Notes under the pieces: generated by a model
Database searches by the model: none
Told to the model about the DNA's origin: nothing
The model's input: the letters and a program-made list of their open reading frames with translations, nothing else
Assembly (NCBI GenBank): GCA_009617715.1
Contig: VTFK01000379.1
Coordinates: forward strand, 124,001 to 188,000
DNA: 64,000 nt
Direction: 5' to 3'
Source of the DNA: Plectrocnemia conspersa
Taxonomy: Eukaryota; Arthropoda; Insecta; Trichoptera; Polycentropodidae
Shown: positions 1 through 12,345 of the stretch, one piece after another
How the letters are laid out: every line of letters starts with the position of its first letter
Position numbering within the stretch: the stretch's first letter is position 1
Made by a program: the position numbers and the translations under genes

Positions 1-559
1 TATAGCTTTTAATTTTCAATAATATTTACAATATTTTTTGTTATTAGTTGTATCATAATAAAAACCCTAGATTTATTTTAGTAAATATATCTAGTGATTT
101 TATACTTAATTATTATTTAAAAAAAAATCTAATTAATATATGATAATATACAATATTTTTTTTTTTAGTTTTAGTTCTTCATTACATATATTGGTCATTT
201 CAAACAGTAAAATAAGGGTTAAAGGATATTACCCATTATATTGGGCAGTACGCGAATAATTGTAGTTGAAACTAAAGGCGAAGGAACAATCTAAAATTTA
301 ATAATGACTTTATTGGCACTGTTATTTAAATATGTGTATGTAACATATGGGTGTTTATGTAATACATATGCACACATACATAAATAAATATATTAACGTA
401 CTGTATACATCGAACACAGAGCGTATGAATAGTGTTGATGATGAGCGAGATGCGAGAATGGAGTTCGCAGGTTTTGTCTATGATTTCAATGACACCAGCA
501 GACAATATTGTTTCGGATCGTATTGTTTAATGCATATTGTTCGAATTTAACAATATATC
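1..559. other. AT-rich intergenic sequence
   Basis: Low-complexity AT-rich sequence with poly-A and poly-T runs. Short reading frames are present but have no codon structure or recognisable domain. I see no gene or repeat family member here. Confidence 0.6.
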
Positions 560-1080
560 CAAAGCGAGTTGTCGGTTTGGCGTTTGGTTGCGCCGATGGT
601 TGGTGGAGCAGCACACCTACCGCCTCTATCTACCGCGCGGCCACAAAAGACTTTTCATTCTTCTGAGGGGGTGGCTACGGGCGGAGGATACGCGCGCATA
701 CGTATGCAAATATTGCGATTTATCTGTTCGTAAATAAATAGGCGCAGGGCCACAAAGGGCGGGCAGGAGCCACCCCCACCCCACCACAATGCGCGCGTCT
801 ATACATCACCGGAGAACTAACTCTTTTTCTTTCATTTCATTCTTGGCCCATAAAGGACTTTGTCGAGAACGGTCGCGTGGAGTGAGAAGATTATTGTTCT
901 CAAATGTATAGAACGCTTTGTAAAGACTTCCATTGAGCGCGTCCCCCACCCACCTTCAACCCTCTTTCCCGTACACACCCTTAACCATGCCTGTGCCCCG
1001 ACGGGCGTCGCGACGCCCTTCCACCGCTTGTCATTTTCGCGTTTTCGCGTCTTGTTCTTGACCGATTTTGCCCTTCTAAC
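560..1080. promoter_or_regulatory. GC-rich island 1, candidate regulatory element
   Basis: A GC-rich, repeat-free block rises sharply from the AT-rich background. It holds a perfect POU octamer (ATGCAAAT) at 704-711 and C-rich tracts around 765-785 and 940-970. Reading frames run across it on both strands, as expected where stop codons are rare, and none encodes a recognisable domain. I read it as a possible enhancer or conserved non-coding element. An unannotated exon of a distant gene is the main alternative. Confidence 0.35.
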
Positions 1081-1710
1081 AAACAGGGAGAGACACGCAT
1101 TTTCTGCTTATCTGCGTATCTGTCTATACTTATTATTTTCATTGCGTTGATACATTTCTGGCAATTAATCACCTATATACAATGTATATTTGGACGGCAT
1201 TTTATTTTAGGACCTAAAAGCATTTGGTGATTTTCTTAATTAAAATGTCATATATCTTTCGCTCATGCTCGTTTAGTTTTCGATATCTTACTGTAGCCGT
1301 TTTATAAAGAACAGTTCTGGACACTTGTTGACTCTCCTATATCGTTATTAGTGACAACGGATTGCCTTATAATCGAATTATTAATCATTTCTTCCTGTTT
1401 TAAATTAAATCACAACGTTGTTGCGATTAATGCGTGATAAATTTCAACAGAGTAAGATAACTCTCTTCAATTTATGGTATTCCTGTATGTTTACTTTCCG
1501 AATATTTATCATATATACACTTAAGGAAGATCCGCTTTTTTTTTATTTAGCTCGAGTCGCGTAAAATGTATTACAAAATAACTAATAAGGATTTCCGAGA
1601 AAGGTCATTAAAAGTTCACTAAAACGGTAATTCAAATGATCATTAAAAGGTATGAAAGTATTATGATTTATACTGTGATCGCAAATTGTCCTATAATATG
1701 GATATTTGTT
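1081..1710. other. AT-rich intergenic sequence
   Basis: AT-rich sequence with no coding frame and no family repeat that I can recognise. Confidence 0.6.
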
Positions 1711-2003
1711 TCAAATTATGCAAAAAAAAAAATGATTTGATTGCTTACAAATATATTATTCATGCTAAAATAACCAGAAGTAGATAATCTAAATTCACGA
1801 AAAAAGTATGTATTATATTTGAGAATATACATACATTAATTATTTAATTATTTTTGTTTGCATAGTAGATGTATAAAATAAATTATAAATTGTAAAAAAT
1901 TTGAAATAAAATACATAATTGACAAGAAAAATACAGATGAAATATTATTTTATACATAATTAAAATTTGGAGAAAATATGTTCAAAATATTATAATACAA
2001 ACG
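1711..2003 (+). repeat. Unclassified interspersed repeat, copy A
   Basis: This segment matches 52537-52822 in the same orientation over about 290 bp with scattered substitutions and small gaps. Shared blocks include AAAATAACCA, AATTCACGAAAAAAGTAT and TAGATGTA. It has no coding capacity, no visible terminal inverted repeat and no tRNA-like head. It could be part of a MITE or a LINE untranslated region; the class is unknown. Confidence 0.65.
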
Positions 2004-3354
2004 AATAAGGTAAATATTTTATTACCTTAGGACTATTGCGACTTAGACTTCAAATATTCGAGTACCAAATATATTCGCTAGTTTTTTAAACTATTTGTTG
2101 TTAAACTATTTATAAAGTATTCGTTCATATCTAAAGTGAAATATTTTAATTTGTATAACATCATAAAATGATAAACAATAAAAAACAGTGTATCATTTTA
2201 CAACGCAGGAAGTAAAATTTTCCGTTAATTTGCTACCTAAACCCTTTTTACGAAATGTATTTTTTTATTATCTTTATGTTATTTATAACAGCCATAACCA
2301 TAACAACTCAAAGTCGACAAACCGAAAAATTCTTTGTAATTTTTAAAATTACAGAAATTACTCACACTTCTGGTTTGCAGCTGTGGACTTTCTCGATGCG
2401 TTATATTTTATTTTTGTCTCTTTTAAATCAATAGGATTAATGTTCAATTTGAAGTCTGTCTAAAGTAATTTTTAATGGTTATATTTTTGGAATATCTTAG
2501 TGAGTTGTCGCCTTTTCGGAATCAGAAATAATTAAAATAAAACTGTATAGTGATTAAAAGTTTAAAATTTAATGCTCTACTATTTTTAAAATAAAAATAT
2601 ATAGTCTTGACCCTTTTATTGTCTTTTTATAACAATGAAAATTATGTGTAAAAATTTTAAGACTTATATTTTATTTCTTTACAGTTTCATATTTGATTAG
2701 TTAATAATAATAAATATTTAGAAACTCTACCTGGGACGTATTAAAAATTGCACTGTACCAAATTGACAATTTGCTATTTTAATATTTTCTGAAATATATT
2801 TTTATTCTTTTATATTATAAGCTAGTATTTTACTCATTGAAATTTACAGTTTTCTTTAAGTATTACCTATTATTATTTACCGAATCCTAAATTCTTACGA
2901 ACTGCCAGAAAATATTATTTCTGTGTTTTATAAAATAAAATAAAAAACAGCTATTACATTTTAGTGTTATTCTAAAATATAGAGAACAATTTTTAGAGCT
3001 TACAAATTAAAAATATTAAATTAAAAATAATTTAGTTTACTGACAATTTGAAACCAATTGACCAATTGATTGTAAAAATAAAAAATCCTATTATTTTTTA
3101 TAGCTAATGAGTCTGAATCGATTGTAACTTGTGAGTGTAAGTAGGACGATTTTCAAGAGATGGTCTCAGTCGATAACCATATTTAATCAGTGATTTTACT
3201 TGTAGCCAGTGCTTTTTTTCATATAATGTAATTTTTTTTCATATAAAGTTGTTAAATAATAGTAGAGTTGCATTTATGTGCAAAATTGCTTTGAGCCAAG
3301 CTGCTTAAAATTGGAAGAATTTGGTTTAAAATTGGTTTAATCTGGATTACATAA
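2004..3354. other. AT-rich intergenic desert
   Basis: About 1.3 kb of AT-rich sequence with many homopolymer runs. I find no gene, repeat copy or strong motif. Confidence 0.6.
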
Positions 3355-3970
3355 AGTTTTGGCTATGTGGAATAATTTTGAATCAATTGTGTATCATTTC
3401 CATGAAGCAATGCATAAAAATGATAAATGCACTTTTGATGGCTTGAAAAAAAATCACATCTACAGAATTTTTATGGGACCTAGAATTGATTTGTGAAGCT
3501 CTTCAAGAATTACCAGAATCAAATTTGAAACTTCAGGATTACAACATAATCACGTATAAAGCAAATGAGAAAATAAAAATATCAGTGCAAGTTTTTGAAG
3601 AAAGAAGACAAACGTTGAGCCCTATTGTACGTGATATTCGATTTCGTGGAATTTTATTTCACGAAAATTATTTAAGAAGGAATCTTCCTATTATTAGTAA
3701 ATTTTATACATACACATATAATTGAAAGGGTCAATTGAAAAAAGATTGCTTGAAAGCAAAGACGATCGGTAGGCGTATTAGTCTAGCGTACTTGATAAAA
3801 AATATATGCCTAAATATGTTAATACTCAACTGACATATGGAAAAGTGGAAATTAGAAACTTGTAGAAAATGGAAGAAAAATGATTTGTGGATTCTGTTAT
3901 ACATACTCTGGAAAATACATATCAAGAAATACTGTTGCATTTGAATTCTATTCCTATGTCTTAAAAGTGT
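3355..3970 (+). pseudogene. hAT-like transposase remnant, DUF4371-type, C-terminal half
   Basis: Reading through frameshifts and stops on the plus strand gives a protein-like trail with motifs such as WNNFESIVYHFHEAM, ITSTEFLWDLELICEAL and KIKISVQVFEERRQ. These resemble the RNase H-like and helical part of hAT-type transposases of the DUF4371/ZBED group. The longest open piece is 3486-3725 (79 codons). Around 3830-3960 the DNA matches 35310-35450 in the second remnant of this window. Stops and frameshifts show it is dead. The hAT-like assignment rests on remembered family motifs, without a database search. Confidence 0.55.
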
Positions 3971-4059
3971 GATGTAATTTATGGTATATCTGCAATATAG
4001 TAAGTGTCGACGGCATAGAACTTACCCTTGAAACTTGTTGCTTGCACAGTATTCGGAGA

Positions 4060-4640
4060 CTTAGTTTACACATCCGTGCGTCGTAAGTCGAAGCACGTAA
4101 ATTAATATTCTGTTAAATAACTGCCGCCACAAGATAAATATTTCGATATGCTTATCCTTAATTTAAGTTTGGATCGAATGCGTCCATTGATTGACCGAAG
4201 AAATTATTTGTAAAGCTTTTCAGCCGAAAAGGAGCGCTTTGAAGTACATTCTTTAGTCTTGAGGTTTACCGTGCGAAAGCATTCAATTCGCTCAGTTTTG
4301 CAAAGGTTCGCCATGGAGCTATTCATATCGAAACCAAAGTCAAAACTTAAAGGAACTCAGCTAAGCTCGCCGGCATTAAGCCAGCGGGATTAATGGAACG
4401 TTTTCAGCGGCGAAGAAAATATTAATGCACAACGAAGGAACGAGATTGATAACTAGAATGAACGTTTTTCTTAACGAGGGGCCGAACCCGGCGAAGTTGA
4501 GCTCTAAATTGGCACGGAGGCGCGCTCTGAAATATTTTTATTATTGTCTTAGAACTGATACAGCACAATTGTGAAAGGATCCCGCCAACCATACCGTGGA
4601 AGAAACACTACAAAGTTAAGAGACACTCGGCTGAAATCTT
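4060..4640. promoter_or_regulatory. Moderately GC-rich island 2
   Basis: Unique, stop-containing sequence with raised GC, densest at 4260-4520. It carries several homeodomain-like ATTA cores inside GC-rich context, such as the GGGATTAATGG region near 4390. There is no coding frame or repeat match. A regulatory element is possible. Confidence 0.25.
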
Positions 4641-5203
4641 GCCGTACAATAGGACCTGGTGTCTATTGTGCTATCTACAAAAGATAAAAACTTTTTCATT
4701 GTTTGATTGTGTTCGTTCAGTCTCTACAACCGGCGCTTCACCTCACTCCCTCCCCACTTTTCCACACCAGCTTTGTGTGTATGTGTGTGTACGTACAAAA
4801 GTGTGTGTGATAAATTATGTAGGTGCCTTTGTCTTTTACAAATTTAACTCGCATTCATTTTGCTGGCCGAAGTGTAGTACCATTGTGCTACGTCGTACAG
4901 GCCGACCGTAGAAAGGAGTTTTCCACTGGGGGAAATGTGTCCAGCGTATGTCCAATATGAAAGAAAACCGATTCTATAGAATTCAGATAGAGACCGATAT
5001 TAACTTCGTCTAATTAATTTTACAAAAATATATATTGGTATAAAGTGTCATTATTCCCATGCGTCATATATTATACATTTTTATTTTTAGAAATATTTAT
5101 ATGTTTAAATAAACATTCTTAATCTATAATTTTATTACGATTTCTTACTAGATAAATTTGTTTAAAGAATAACACTTTTTTGTAGATAGTCTAGTAGGTT
5201 GTA
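4641..5203. other. Intergenic sequence with a short GT-rich tract
   Basis: Mixed-composition sequence. A GT-rich microsatellite-like tract lies at about 4773-4812. The 90-codon frame at 4639-4911 has no recognisable motif and passes through this repeat, so I do not call it a gene. Confidence 0.5.
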
Positions 5204-5229
5204 GACAATCTACTATCTAGTAGATTGTC
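5204..5229. repeat. 26-nt palindrome
   Basis: The arms GACAATCTACTA and TAGTAGATTGTC are exact reverse complements separated by two bases. A partial echo of the same sequence (GATAGTCTAGTAGG) lies just upstream at about 5185-5198. Confidence 0.85.
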
Positions 5230-5327
5230 ACGTGGTACTTGAATTTCTTGCAATGATTTGATAAAAACGTTTTGAATTTGCAACTGAAAAAAAAGATGCA
5301 CGTGATGATTAGATATTTGGGCGGATT

Positions 5328-5388
5328 AGGTAGATTTGATTACATGATTTAAAAACTAGGTTAGATTTAATTACATGATTTAAAAACG
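5328..5388 (+). repeat. Two-unit tandem duplication of about 30 bp
   Basis: Two adjacent copies share TTACATGATTTAAAAAC and differ by a few bases. It is a simple local duplication. Confidence 0.8.
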
Positions 5389-5389
5389 C

Positions 5390-6184
5390 GACGAACAATT
5401 ACATTTTTTTGGGGTATAATTGGATTTCTTTATGACCGTCCTCAGGTGGACATTTGGCAACACTGCAATAAATGTTTCTGCAATATCTGTTTGAATTCGA
5501 AATTTTTATGTAAAATTTCAATTGTTGTAAAAATGTCAACTTTGAGAGATCTTGACGATAAAAAATATTTTTATATAATTTCAATTTTGTTGAAAATTTA
5601 ATGATGCTGATATAGCTGAGCTTTATGAGAACTTGACTTATATTTTCAAATATATCAGAAAGATATGCCTCACAATTCCTTAATGATTGTAACTCAGTGC
5701 ATAAATGGACACAAAATGTCACCTAGACATCACAACATTTATGTACCTTCTTTGACCTTGAAGTTAGATTTGAAACATATCTATCTGTGAATACTGTTTG
5801 TGAGAGTTAAAGTGTTAAATATTATTGATTTGACAAATGTTTTAAATTTTATAAGTAGTTATTAAATATATGGATAATACTTTAGTATTTTGAGAAAAAA
5901 GTTTTGGGAAAGAGTTTTATTTTATTTAAACTTTCAAAGATCATGTGTGGCGACGCCGATATAACAACGAATTATATCACTTGTATCGAAAGGTTTATGA
6001 CATAGAATATATCATAATTTGACACTTAAGGTAGGCCGGACAAATACCCCGCTTGGACGACTCGAAACCTGCAAAGCGGTTAACCTTCAGAAAAATTCAA
6101 TACAAAATGTTGATATTTTTTTGGATGAATTCATGCATTAATATATATCATTGATCGTGCATATATTAAATTATCAATTGTATA
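5390..6184. other. Intergenic sequence, no gene recognised
   Basis: A 107-codon frame on the minus strand (5722-5399) is the longest here. Its product is rich in Ile, Lys, Tyr and Ser, as expected from AT-rich DNA, and shows no family motif. The short string GGCAACACTG at 5454 recurs at 30766. I see no supported gene. Confidence 0.5.
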
Positions 6185-7050
6185 TTATCATTCATTTAAG
6201 ATATATGTTGGCAGCACTGTAAATCAGACAGCTGTCAATAATCACGCGTGTTCAAAGTAGCAAATGTTAGTTTTGCAACAATACATTTACATAATGATAT
6301 GATATTTATATAATGACATAATGATATGATGTATGTATTATTTATTGACTTTTTTTTGTTGATAAAAGTTGCATAAATTCATTAATAAAATATTTTAAAA
6401 TTTATTCGCAATTATTCTTAGTTGATTTTAGTAAATCATTAAAGGTTTTAAATGCAATATATTTTAAAGAATTTGTGGCAAACTTCGCAGAAAATGATTA
6501 AGGGATCTGTAAATCATCGGCAGATCTAATTTCATAATTATGTAGCTGTTTTCTGAATTTAAATTTAATATTTATAATCTCTCTAGAATTTTTTGGTGCC
6601 ATTATTAGTTAATATTTTAGTTGAATAGTTATAGGCAAAATTTCAGTTTTCATATATATTATTCTTTTGTATCGAAAGGCAAATTAAATATTTTTTCATA
6701 GCACTATTTTGAATAACCTGAAGTGATTTTATTTTAAATTGATTAAATTTTGTAAATACCTTAATGTAAAAAATATACGTATGTAAGATAACTATGATTA
6801 TGTGAATAATAAATGCTTAATCTAGTTTTATACAACAATATATTTTAAAACTTATATAAAAAAAATTTATCACATAAATAATTAAACTTTTTTTTCGAAA
6901 AATAGACATAAGTATTTTATTCAATCATTTTTTGTAATTGGAGAAATGTTTATATTGATTGTGATAGCAAAATTATCATTAAATATTTATAAAAAAATCC
7001 GAAGATATTCTTTTTTTAAAAAATTCAAAAACTAAAGCTGGATTACCCTT
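6185..7050 (+). mobile_element. Deleted, non-coding relative of the mariner-type element at 61317-62338
   Basis: The 5' part (about 6208-6290) shares AAATCAGACAGCTGTCAATAA and the following ACGCGTGT block with 61352-61388. The 3' part (about 6990-7045) shares CCGAAGATA, then an A/T-rich stretch, then ACTAAAGCTGGATTA with 62268-62335. The interior does not match the transposase region, so this looks like an old internally rearranged copy. Its outermost terminal repeats are too decayed to place exactly, and the boundaries given are estimates from the other copy. Confidence 0.6.
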
Positions 7051-7859
7051 TCAAACGCAGATTATTAGCACAATAGTACGACATAATGCGATAAATAAAT
7101 TTGGCAACTAAGACGACGCACATGTGGCGGCGCTACAGGTGCGCTACGTACTCTTACCGCACTAAATTAACATGACAATTAAAAGCACATTTATGTGCTG
7201 TACACCGTAGGCGGAAACACCGCTCACGTGCCGTGCCGTTGTACCAGCTCCTTGTTAACTTTTATTAATAATAATAAAAAACGTATCAATAAATCCATTC
7301 ATGCATTTTTCCTATGTAATACACTCGAAGCGAGGCGGGTAATAACAAACAACACAAAAGACGAAGAGAATAATGTGTTGAATTTTTATATAGAAAAAAC
7401 CGTGACCATTGAATAAAAATTCGAATATTATAATAATGTGGCGTACCTGAATAAAATTGATACAGGAAAATCGCTACAAGTGTATTATTTATATGTACAT
7501 ATAGAGAAATTTATAATTAATTGTTTACTACATGCTTTCCTTTTTAAGTTAATTATCATAAAAAATGTTTTTTTTTATTACATATTTTTATTATTACATC
7601 CTGACATAGTATTTTAACATGATTAGTTAGGGCTTATGTACATTTATTTTTATGATTAATGTAAATATTCCACGTTACAGGGTAGCCTAACTAATGAGAA
7701 CACTATTTAATCCAAAAATATAATTTTAACACCTGCATGTGAAGCAAAATCGTGAGAAAAAATACGAGATTGCGCAAAAACATGAACTAAAATAAATTAT
7801 GAAAGGGTTTAGATTTTAGATTTTGTTTACTTTTTCTATTAAATTAGGACTTATATGAA
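7051..7859. other. Intergenic sequence with a small GC patch
   Basis: A short GC-rich patch lies at about 7110-7260. The rest is AT-rich. The 73-codon frame at 7195-7416 starts in the patch and degenerates into low-complexity sequence, so I do not call it a gene. Confidence 0.5.
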
Positions 7860-8230
7860 GTGCTACAACTCGATGGGTTAACGAGGGAATAACTTTCTAG
7901 TCGACCGACCTCGACAGTCAGCTGATTTGGTCTCTACCAAACAGAGCACAACTTTGCTATCATGTACATCTGTTATACGGCGCTCACTGACTTGAGACTC
8001 TCAGAGTGAGACCTTCGAGCTGGCACGTTGACGGCAACAGATGATCTTAGCTGTACGATACGGATAACTAAGGACACAGTTTTTCCCTGCTGTTCATCGG
8101 GAGAGATAGCGAAAATATGTCACTAGCCCGTCGGTTAATACATTGCATCTCGCTGCTTGGAGTTGGCTGAAACTTTAACTTATACCTGAACGAAGCCTTC
8201 GCGAGAAGGATCGATCAGTTACGCCGTTTA
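7860..8230. promoter_or_regulatory. Mixed-GC unique block 3
   Basis: Balanced base composition, no long reading frame and many short inverted motifs (for example GACTCTCAGAGTGAG near 8000). It could be a regulatory element or a solo LTR remnant. I could not find the paired short direct repeats that would support an LTR. Confidence 0.2.
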
Positions 8231-8539
8231 TGCAATTGCCCATTATAATATATTCCATATATTATTTTGGCTAATAGTAAAATAATATTTTTTTTTACAA
8301 AGTAAAACAGCGGTTTAAAGTATATATAAAAAAATAGTAAAAACTCATTGCATTCCAGAACTGATATTCGTTGCGTGAAACCTTCCAGAGATAAACTAAT
8401 AAAATCTTTAATTTAACATATAAATCAGGTTATTTTATATTGATGTAAAAAATGAAAAATTGTCTTACATTGCTATCAACATTAACATGTATGAATGTTT
8501 GAATATGCATTATATAATATATAGTTTGAGAGTTAACTC

Positions 8540-9075
8540 ATATCAATAAACAACCGACCGAAAGCAGACGTCGCGTATGCAAATCGCTCTTTTTGTCTAA
8601 ACCCATCCAAAGCTCGGTATACAAATTTAAATAGAAAGCTCGGACACGCATGCACCTACCACCACCACATTTGAAAGGGATCTTTGATTTGACCGGGCAT
8701 TGTTTGAGTGAAAAGAGGGCAAACAAGCAGCGGTCAGCCGAGGAGGATTTATATCGGTAGGATGATATCATAATGGCTAGGACGGACGCGTTAATAAACT
8801 ACGCCTGTTCTGCACAGCCTCGACAATGGACACCTACCGGTTTTAACCGGCGAAAGAATAAGCATATTTCGGTAACAATGGAAATCCCGTCTTCCACTCG
8901 ACGCGATGGTGAAAAGCGTTCGTCCTCGATATTCAGCCGAGAGGGACCAAACGGTCCTTTCATACAACACTACCCCACCGATACCCACTCGATATACATC
9001 CATTCGTTCATTCATATTCAAATGTCGGATGGTCAAAATTTTTCAAAATTTACCCATTCCATTTTAGATGCATAA
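8540..9075. promoter_or_regulatory. GC-rich island 4 with POU and Sox motifs
   Basis: A repeat-free island with a perfect octamer ATGCAAAT at 8577-8584 and a Sox-type AACAATG at 8874-8880. Frames of 77-100 codons run on both strands without domains. The motif pair and sharp composition change suggest an enhancer; this is inference. Confidence 0.35.
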
Positions 9076-9184
9076 TTAATATGTTGTATTAACTGCGATT
9101 ATGCTTACATTATGATAAAAGGTATTATATGTATATAAACAGTGTAGTGATCACGGTCGAGATCATTGGCAATGTCAAATAGTG

Positions 9185-9300
9185 CTCCTTAACCGTTTCA
9201 ATGCCGCGCGAGACTTTTGTCGCTCCATGCGGTCACGACGCTAGTACCGCGCGAGACTTTTTCTCTCGCAAGAAAAAATGTACAATCCGCGTTCGGTTTA
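9185..9300. mobile_element. Possible piggyBac-like terminus
   Basis: A TTAA at 9189-9192 is followed by CCGTTTCAATGCCGCGCGAG, which resembles piggyBac-like ends that follow a TTAA target site. The string CCGCGCGAGACTTTT occurs twice (about 9204 and 9247). A related block, ATGCCGCGCGA after GTTTCA, lies at about 21310-21340. No transposase coding sequence or matching opposite end was found. Confidence 0.3.
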
Positions 9301-10254
9301 TAGTCATCTATGAAGAAGCATTAAAAATTATGATAATTTGAATAGCGAGTTTTAGAACCACGAAAACATTTTTTATTTCTTGAGCGGCGCCAGGGCTGTC
9401 CTCATGTTCATAAAATACAGTGAATATTTTTGACAAGTAGCACCAAATGTAATATCGATAAATGTTGGCCAATTTATAAGATTATTTTAAAAAGGTCTAA
9501 TAAGATTCTGTGCGTCACATGGCGGTGCTTGCCACGATTTAGGAAAGTGTGCTTTAAAGCATCGGTTTTTAAGTTATGTAATGCCGAGCTTTCGCTAAAA
9601 AAATAGGCAGTTATATTGTAGAAAAAACGCATAGGTTCTTATTATTTTGAAATTAAAATAAACATTACTATATTTTAGGTAAAAAAATTTAAGTAATGCA
9701 GTACCTAAATATATTGGGGAAGAACATATTTTCAGACTTTAACTTGTACAAGAAGCAATAACACGAATTAAGCATGTAGTAGTTATTATAATAATTACAG
9801 AAATATTACTCAGAAACATTCATTTTAGACGAGGCCATGCAAATTTATACCTTTCTGAAACTTCGATAATAAATAACAATACTATTCGAAATTATATGTA
9901 AAAAGGTAGTCTTCACTGTTTTATATTAAAATAAGATGGTTATAGTATGATAGTATTCGCTTACATTTTAAAAACTCTTGATATCCAAATAACAAGAGAT
10001 TAACGTTGATCTGAAATTCAATGCATGCATTATTATTAAATTAAAGTTAATTAGATATTCCTTTAATCTGATTCTACAGGTTTTTTCTATTAAAAAAATG
10101 ATAAATGAATTTCTCCTGCTTTATGAATTACATGCATTGGTGTCGATGTTGTTTATTGCACTACTTATATCTTACATTTTGTCTTTTAAATGTTCTGTGT
10201 TTCTCAAATGTGAAACGAAGTATATATAAATATACATATAAACATACATAACAT
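9301..10254. other. AT-rich intergenic sequence
   Basis: A short GC-rich patch lies near 9385-9410 and another near 9515-9600; otherwise the sequence is AT-rich without genes. One ATGCAAAT octamer is present at about 9838 in AT-rich context. Confidence 0.5.
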
Positions 10255-10730
10255 TTCGGTGGCTAACATCGCATATCTCCCCCAACTCTCAACCGCCCAC
10301 CTAAAATTCCACGAACGAAGAAATTCAATTGTTCAGAACGGCTACCTTGAATCAAACAGGTTGTTTTGTATATGTCGTTATTTTTATCATCCTAATAGCA
10401 CATACTAAAACTGTTTGATTACTAACGACTCACGGGGTTGGTTAATGCAAATCGCGCAGAACTACAGTTAAATTGCGGGACAGAATTAAGTAAAGTTTTG
10501 CGCCATCATTAACGGATGATTGAAGTACTGGAAATCCTTTCATCAAGTTTAGCATCGAAAAAGCTTTGTATTGTGGAAGCTCGGACGGAACTTCTCCGTC
10601 CATTGACGATTTTGCTATTAATGGGCCCTCTCCAGACGAGATTTCTCAAACTTTGCAAGTTTAAAATGTTGACCATGCAATATTTTGTAAATAATTATTA
10701 ATTAGTAGTAAGGACTGAATTGATCACCAT
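10255..10730. promoter_or_regulatory. Mixed-GC block 5 with POU octamer
   Basis: A C-rich stretch at 10275-10310 is followed by a perfect octamer at 10445-10452 whose flank (ATGCAAATCGC) is identical to that at 8577-8587. The 61-codon frame at 10516-10701 has no family signature. A regulatory role is possible. Confidence 0.25.
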
Positions 10731-11585
10731 GCTTAGGCTACGGGGGAAATAGATACTTTATTATTTATGTTGTGTATTACATATATGTGAACCTAAGAAA
10801 AAATCTAAAATTGTCATTAAACAATTTTAAAGATAAATAAATGATATTAAAATATATATAAAGGCTTATTACTCAATTCATTAGAATGTTTGAGCGACGC
10901 GGTGTGCGTGTGTCGGAAGTTCAATGGCGATGTTTCATTTTGTCGTTGAATGCGAATCCTTCGGTTAAAAATTAAACTGTCAGTTAAGTCTCAACACAAT
11001 AACTGACATAAAATGACCAGCTGCTTTATTACTCATATGACATCGCGGCCTGTTCATTAAATTTGCTCAACATGTGTATATTCTGTTGAAGTCAGATATT
11101 AAAAACATTTTTTTGGGTTATATTATATTTATATAATATATATTTAGTATAAAGTAGCTTAATATTGGGTAGTGGTAAAATGTGTAAATAAAAGATTATA
11201 GTACAATAAAAGCATAATAATATCATACTGACAGGTTCGAATTGAAAAAGGGCGATACGCTATACATAAAAAAAGAAATAATGAGATAGAAATGTTGGGG
11301 TGGTTGGTTATTGAAAAGCATTAAATTATGACACCCATTGTTAAAATGTTCCGGATGCACCCCATCAAATTATGTTGAAAAACTATGGAGCTTCACTTCA
11401 TTATCATACATTTTTAATATCATCGGCGAAATGGTGAAAATATACACATACGTGAATCGAAGGGTGTTTTTTTAATGGTAAAAAGGCACATGGTGCAAAT
11501 TGCAAAAGGTGTTAGATTTCTAGCTGATGATTTAATTGCTTATTTATTTAATTAAAAAAATGTTTGTCGCATGTATATTATACCT
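10731..11585. other. AT-rich intergenic sequence
   Basis: A small mixed-composition patch at about 10885-10990 sits in AT-rich DNA. No gene or repeat family is visible. Confidence 0.5.
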
Positions 11586-11617
11586 GAATTCCCTAATCAG
11601 CAAAGATTAGGGAATTC
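11586..11617. repeat. Perfect 13-bp hairpin with 6-nt loop
   Basis: The arms GAATTCCCTAATC and GATTAGGGAATTC are exact reverse complements separated by six bases. No T-run or coding region follows that would suggest a role in 3' end formation. Confidence 0.85.
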
Positions 11618-11859
11618 GTTATTACTTGTATATAACGATTTCTCTGATAGGTTTTTAAGTTGCTATAAATATAAGCGCAGTAGATTGCAGTGATGTTGAC
11701 ATATTTTTTGCTTGGACCCTCTTTATTATTGCCTAACTACTTCAGATCTGCTTAACCCATCTATAAATTTTATTTATGGTGGCACGTGATGTTCTTGTTT
11801 TTTTCAAGATCTTGTTTTTTTCTTTATTTGCTATATTTTCGTAACAAATTTAGTGTTGT

Positions 11860-12345
11860 TGTAGCTTTAAAAAGCTTTTCAAAATAATGATGTTTTTCCA
11901 AAGACTCCTGTCAATGTTCAAACTGTCCACTTGTCGACCATTGTTTTGGAAACGTTTTTTTTTTTCACGAGGCTATGCCTCATTGTCGATTTCAAATTTA
12001 CTAATGAAATTGAACTTTTTACTTTAATATCTGAATCCGTCAATTTTGTCCCAGAATCTATGTTTACTGTAAAAGGCTTCCTTGTTCATTCTTTGTTGTT
12101 GTTGATTGGAAGGAAATATTCCTTCAGATTTGTCTTTAGTCCTAGTAGATCATTGAAACTGAAATCTCATCCCGTATGGAATTTATGCTATACTGTTTTT
12201 GTGATTCCATTAGTTTCTTGTAATTCCCCGTATCCACACAGTGGGACCACAAATTTAATTTTTGTTGTTGCAGTTCCCATCTTTCTTGCACTTACAATAA
12301 CATTCCTACCTTGGAATGTCAGATTTATTGAATTTAAAAAAAAAA
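11860..12345 (-). pseudogene. Possible cysteine-rich (CXC-like) protein remnant
   Basis: On the minus strand, near 12320-12240, a frame reads ECYCKCKKDGNCNN followed by an ICGP block after a stop. The spacing resembles the cysteine-rich CXC-type tails of some transposon-derived proteins. Downstream the same strand continues in broken frames rich in Lys and Asn. A 140-codon plus-strand frame over the same DNA is hydrophobic and looks like its antisense shadow. The assignment is weak and no complete domain survives. Confidence 0.25.

Noticed and set aside
5399..5722. 107-codon minus-strand frame
   Set aside because: Composition is that of translated AT-rich DNA and no motif is visible; no splice or promoter support.
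7860..8230. Solo LTR
   Set aside because: No flanking short duplication or paired copy was found, so composition alone is not enough.
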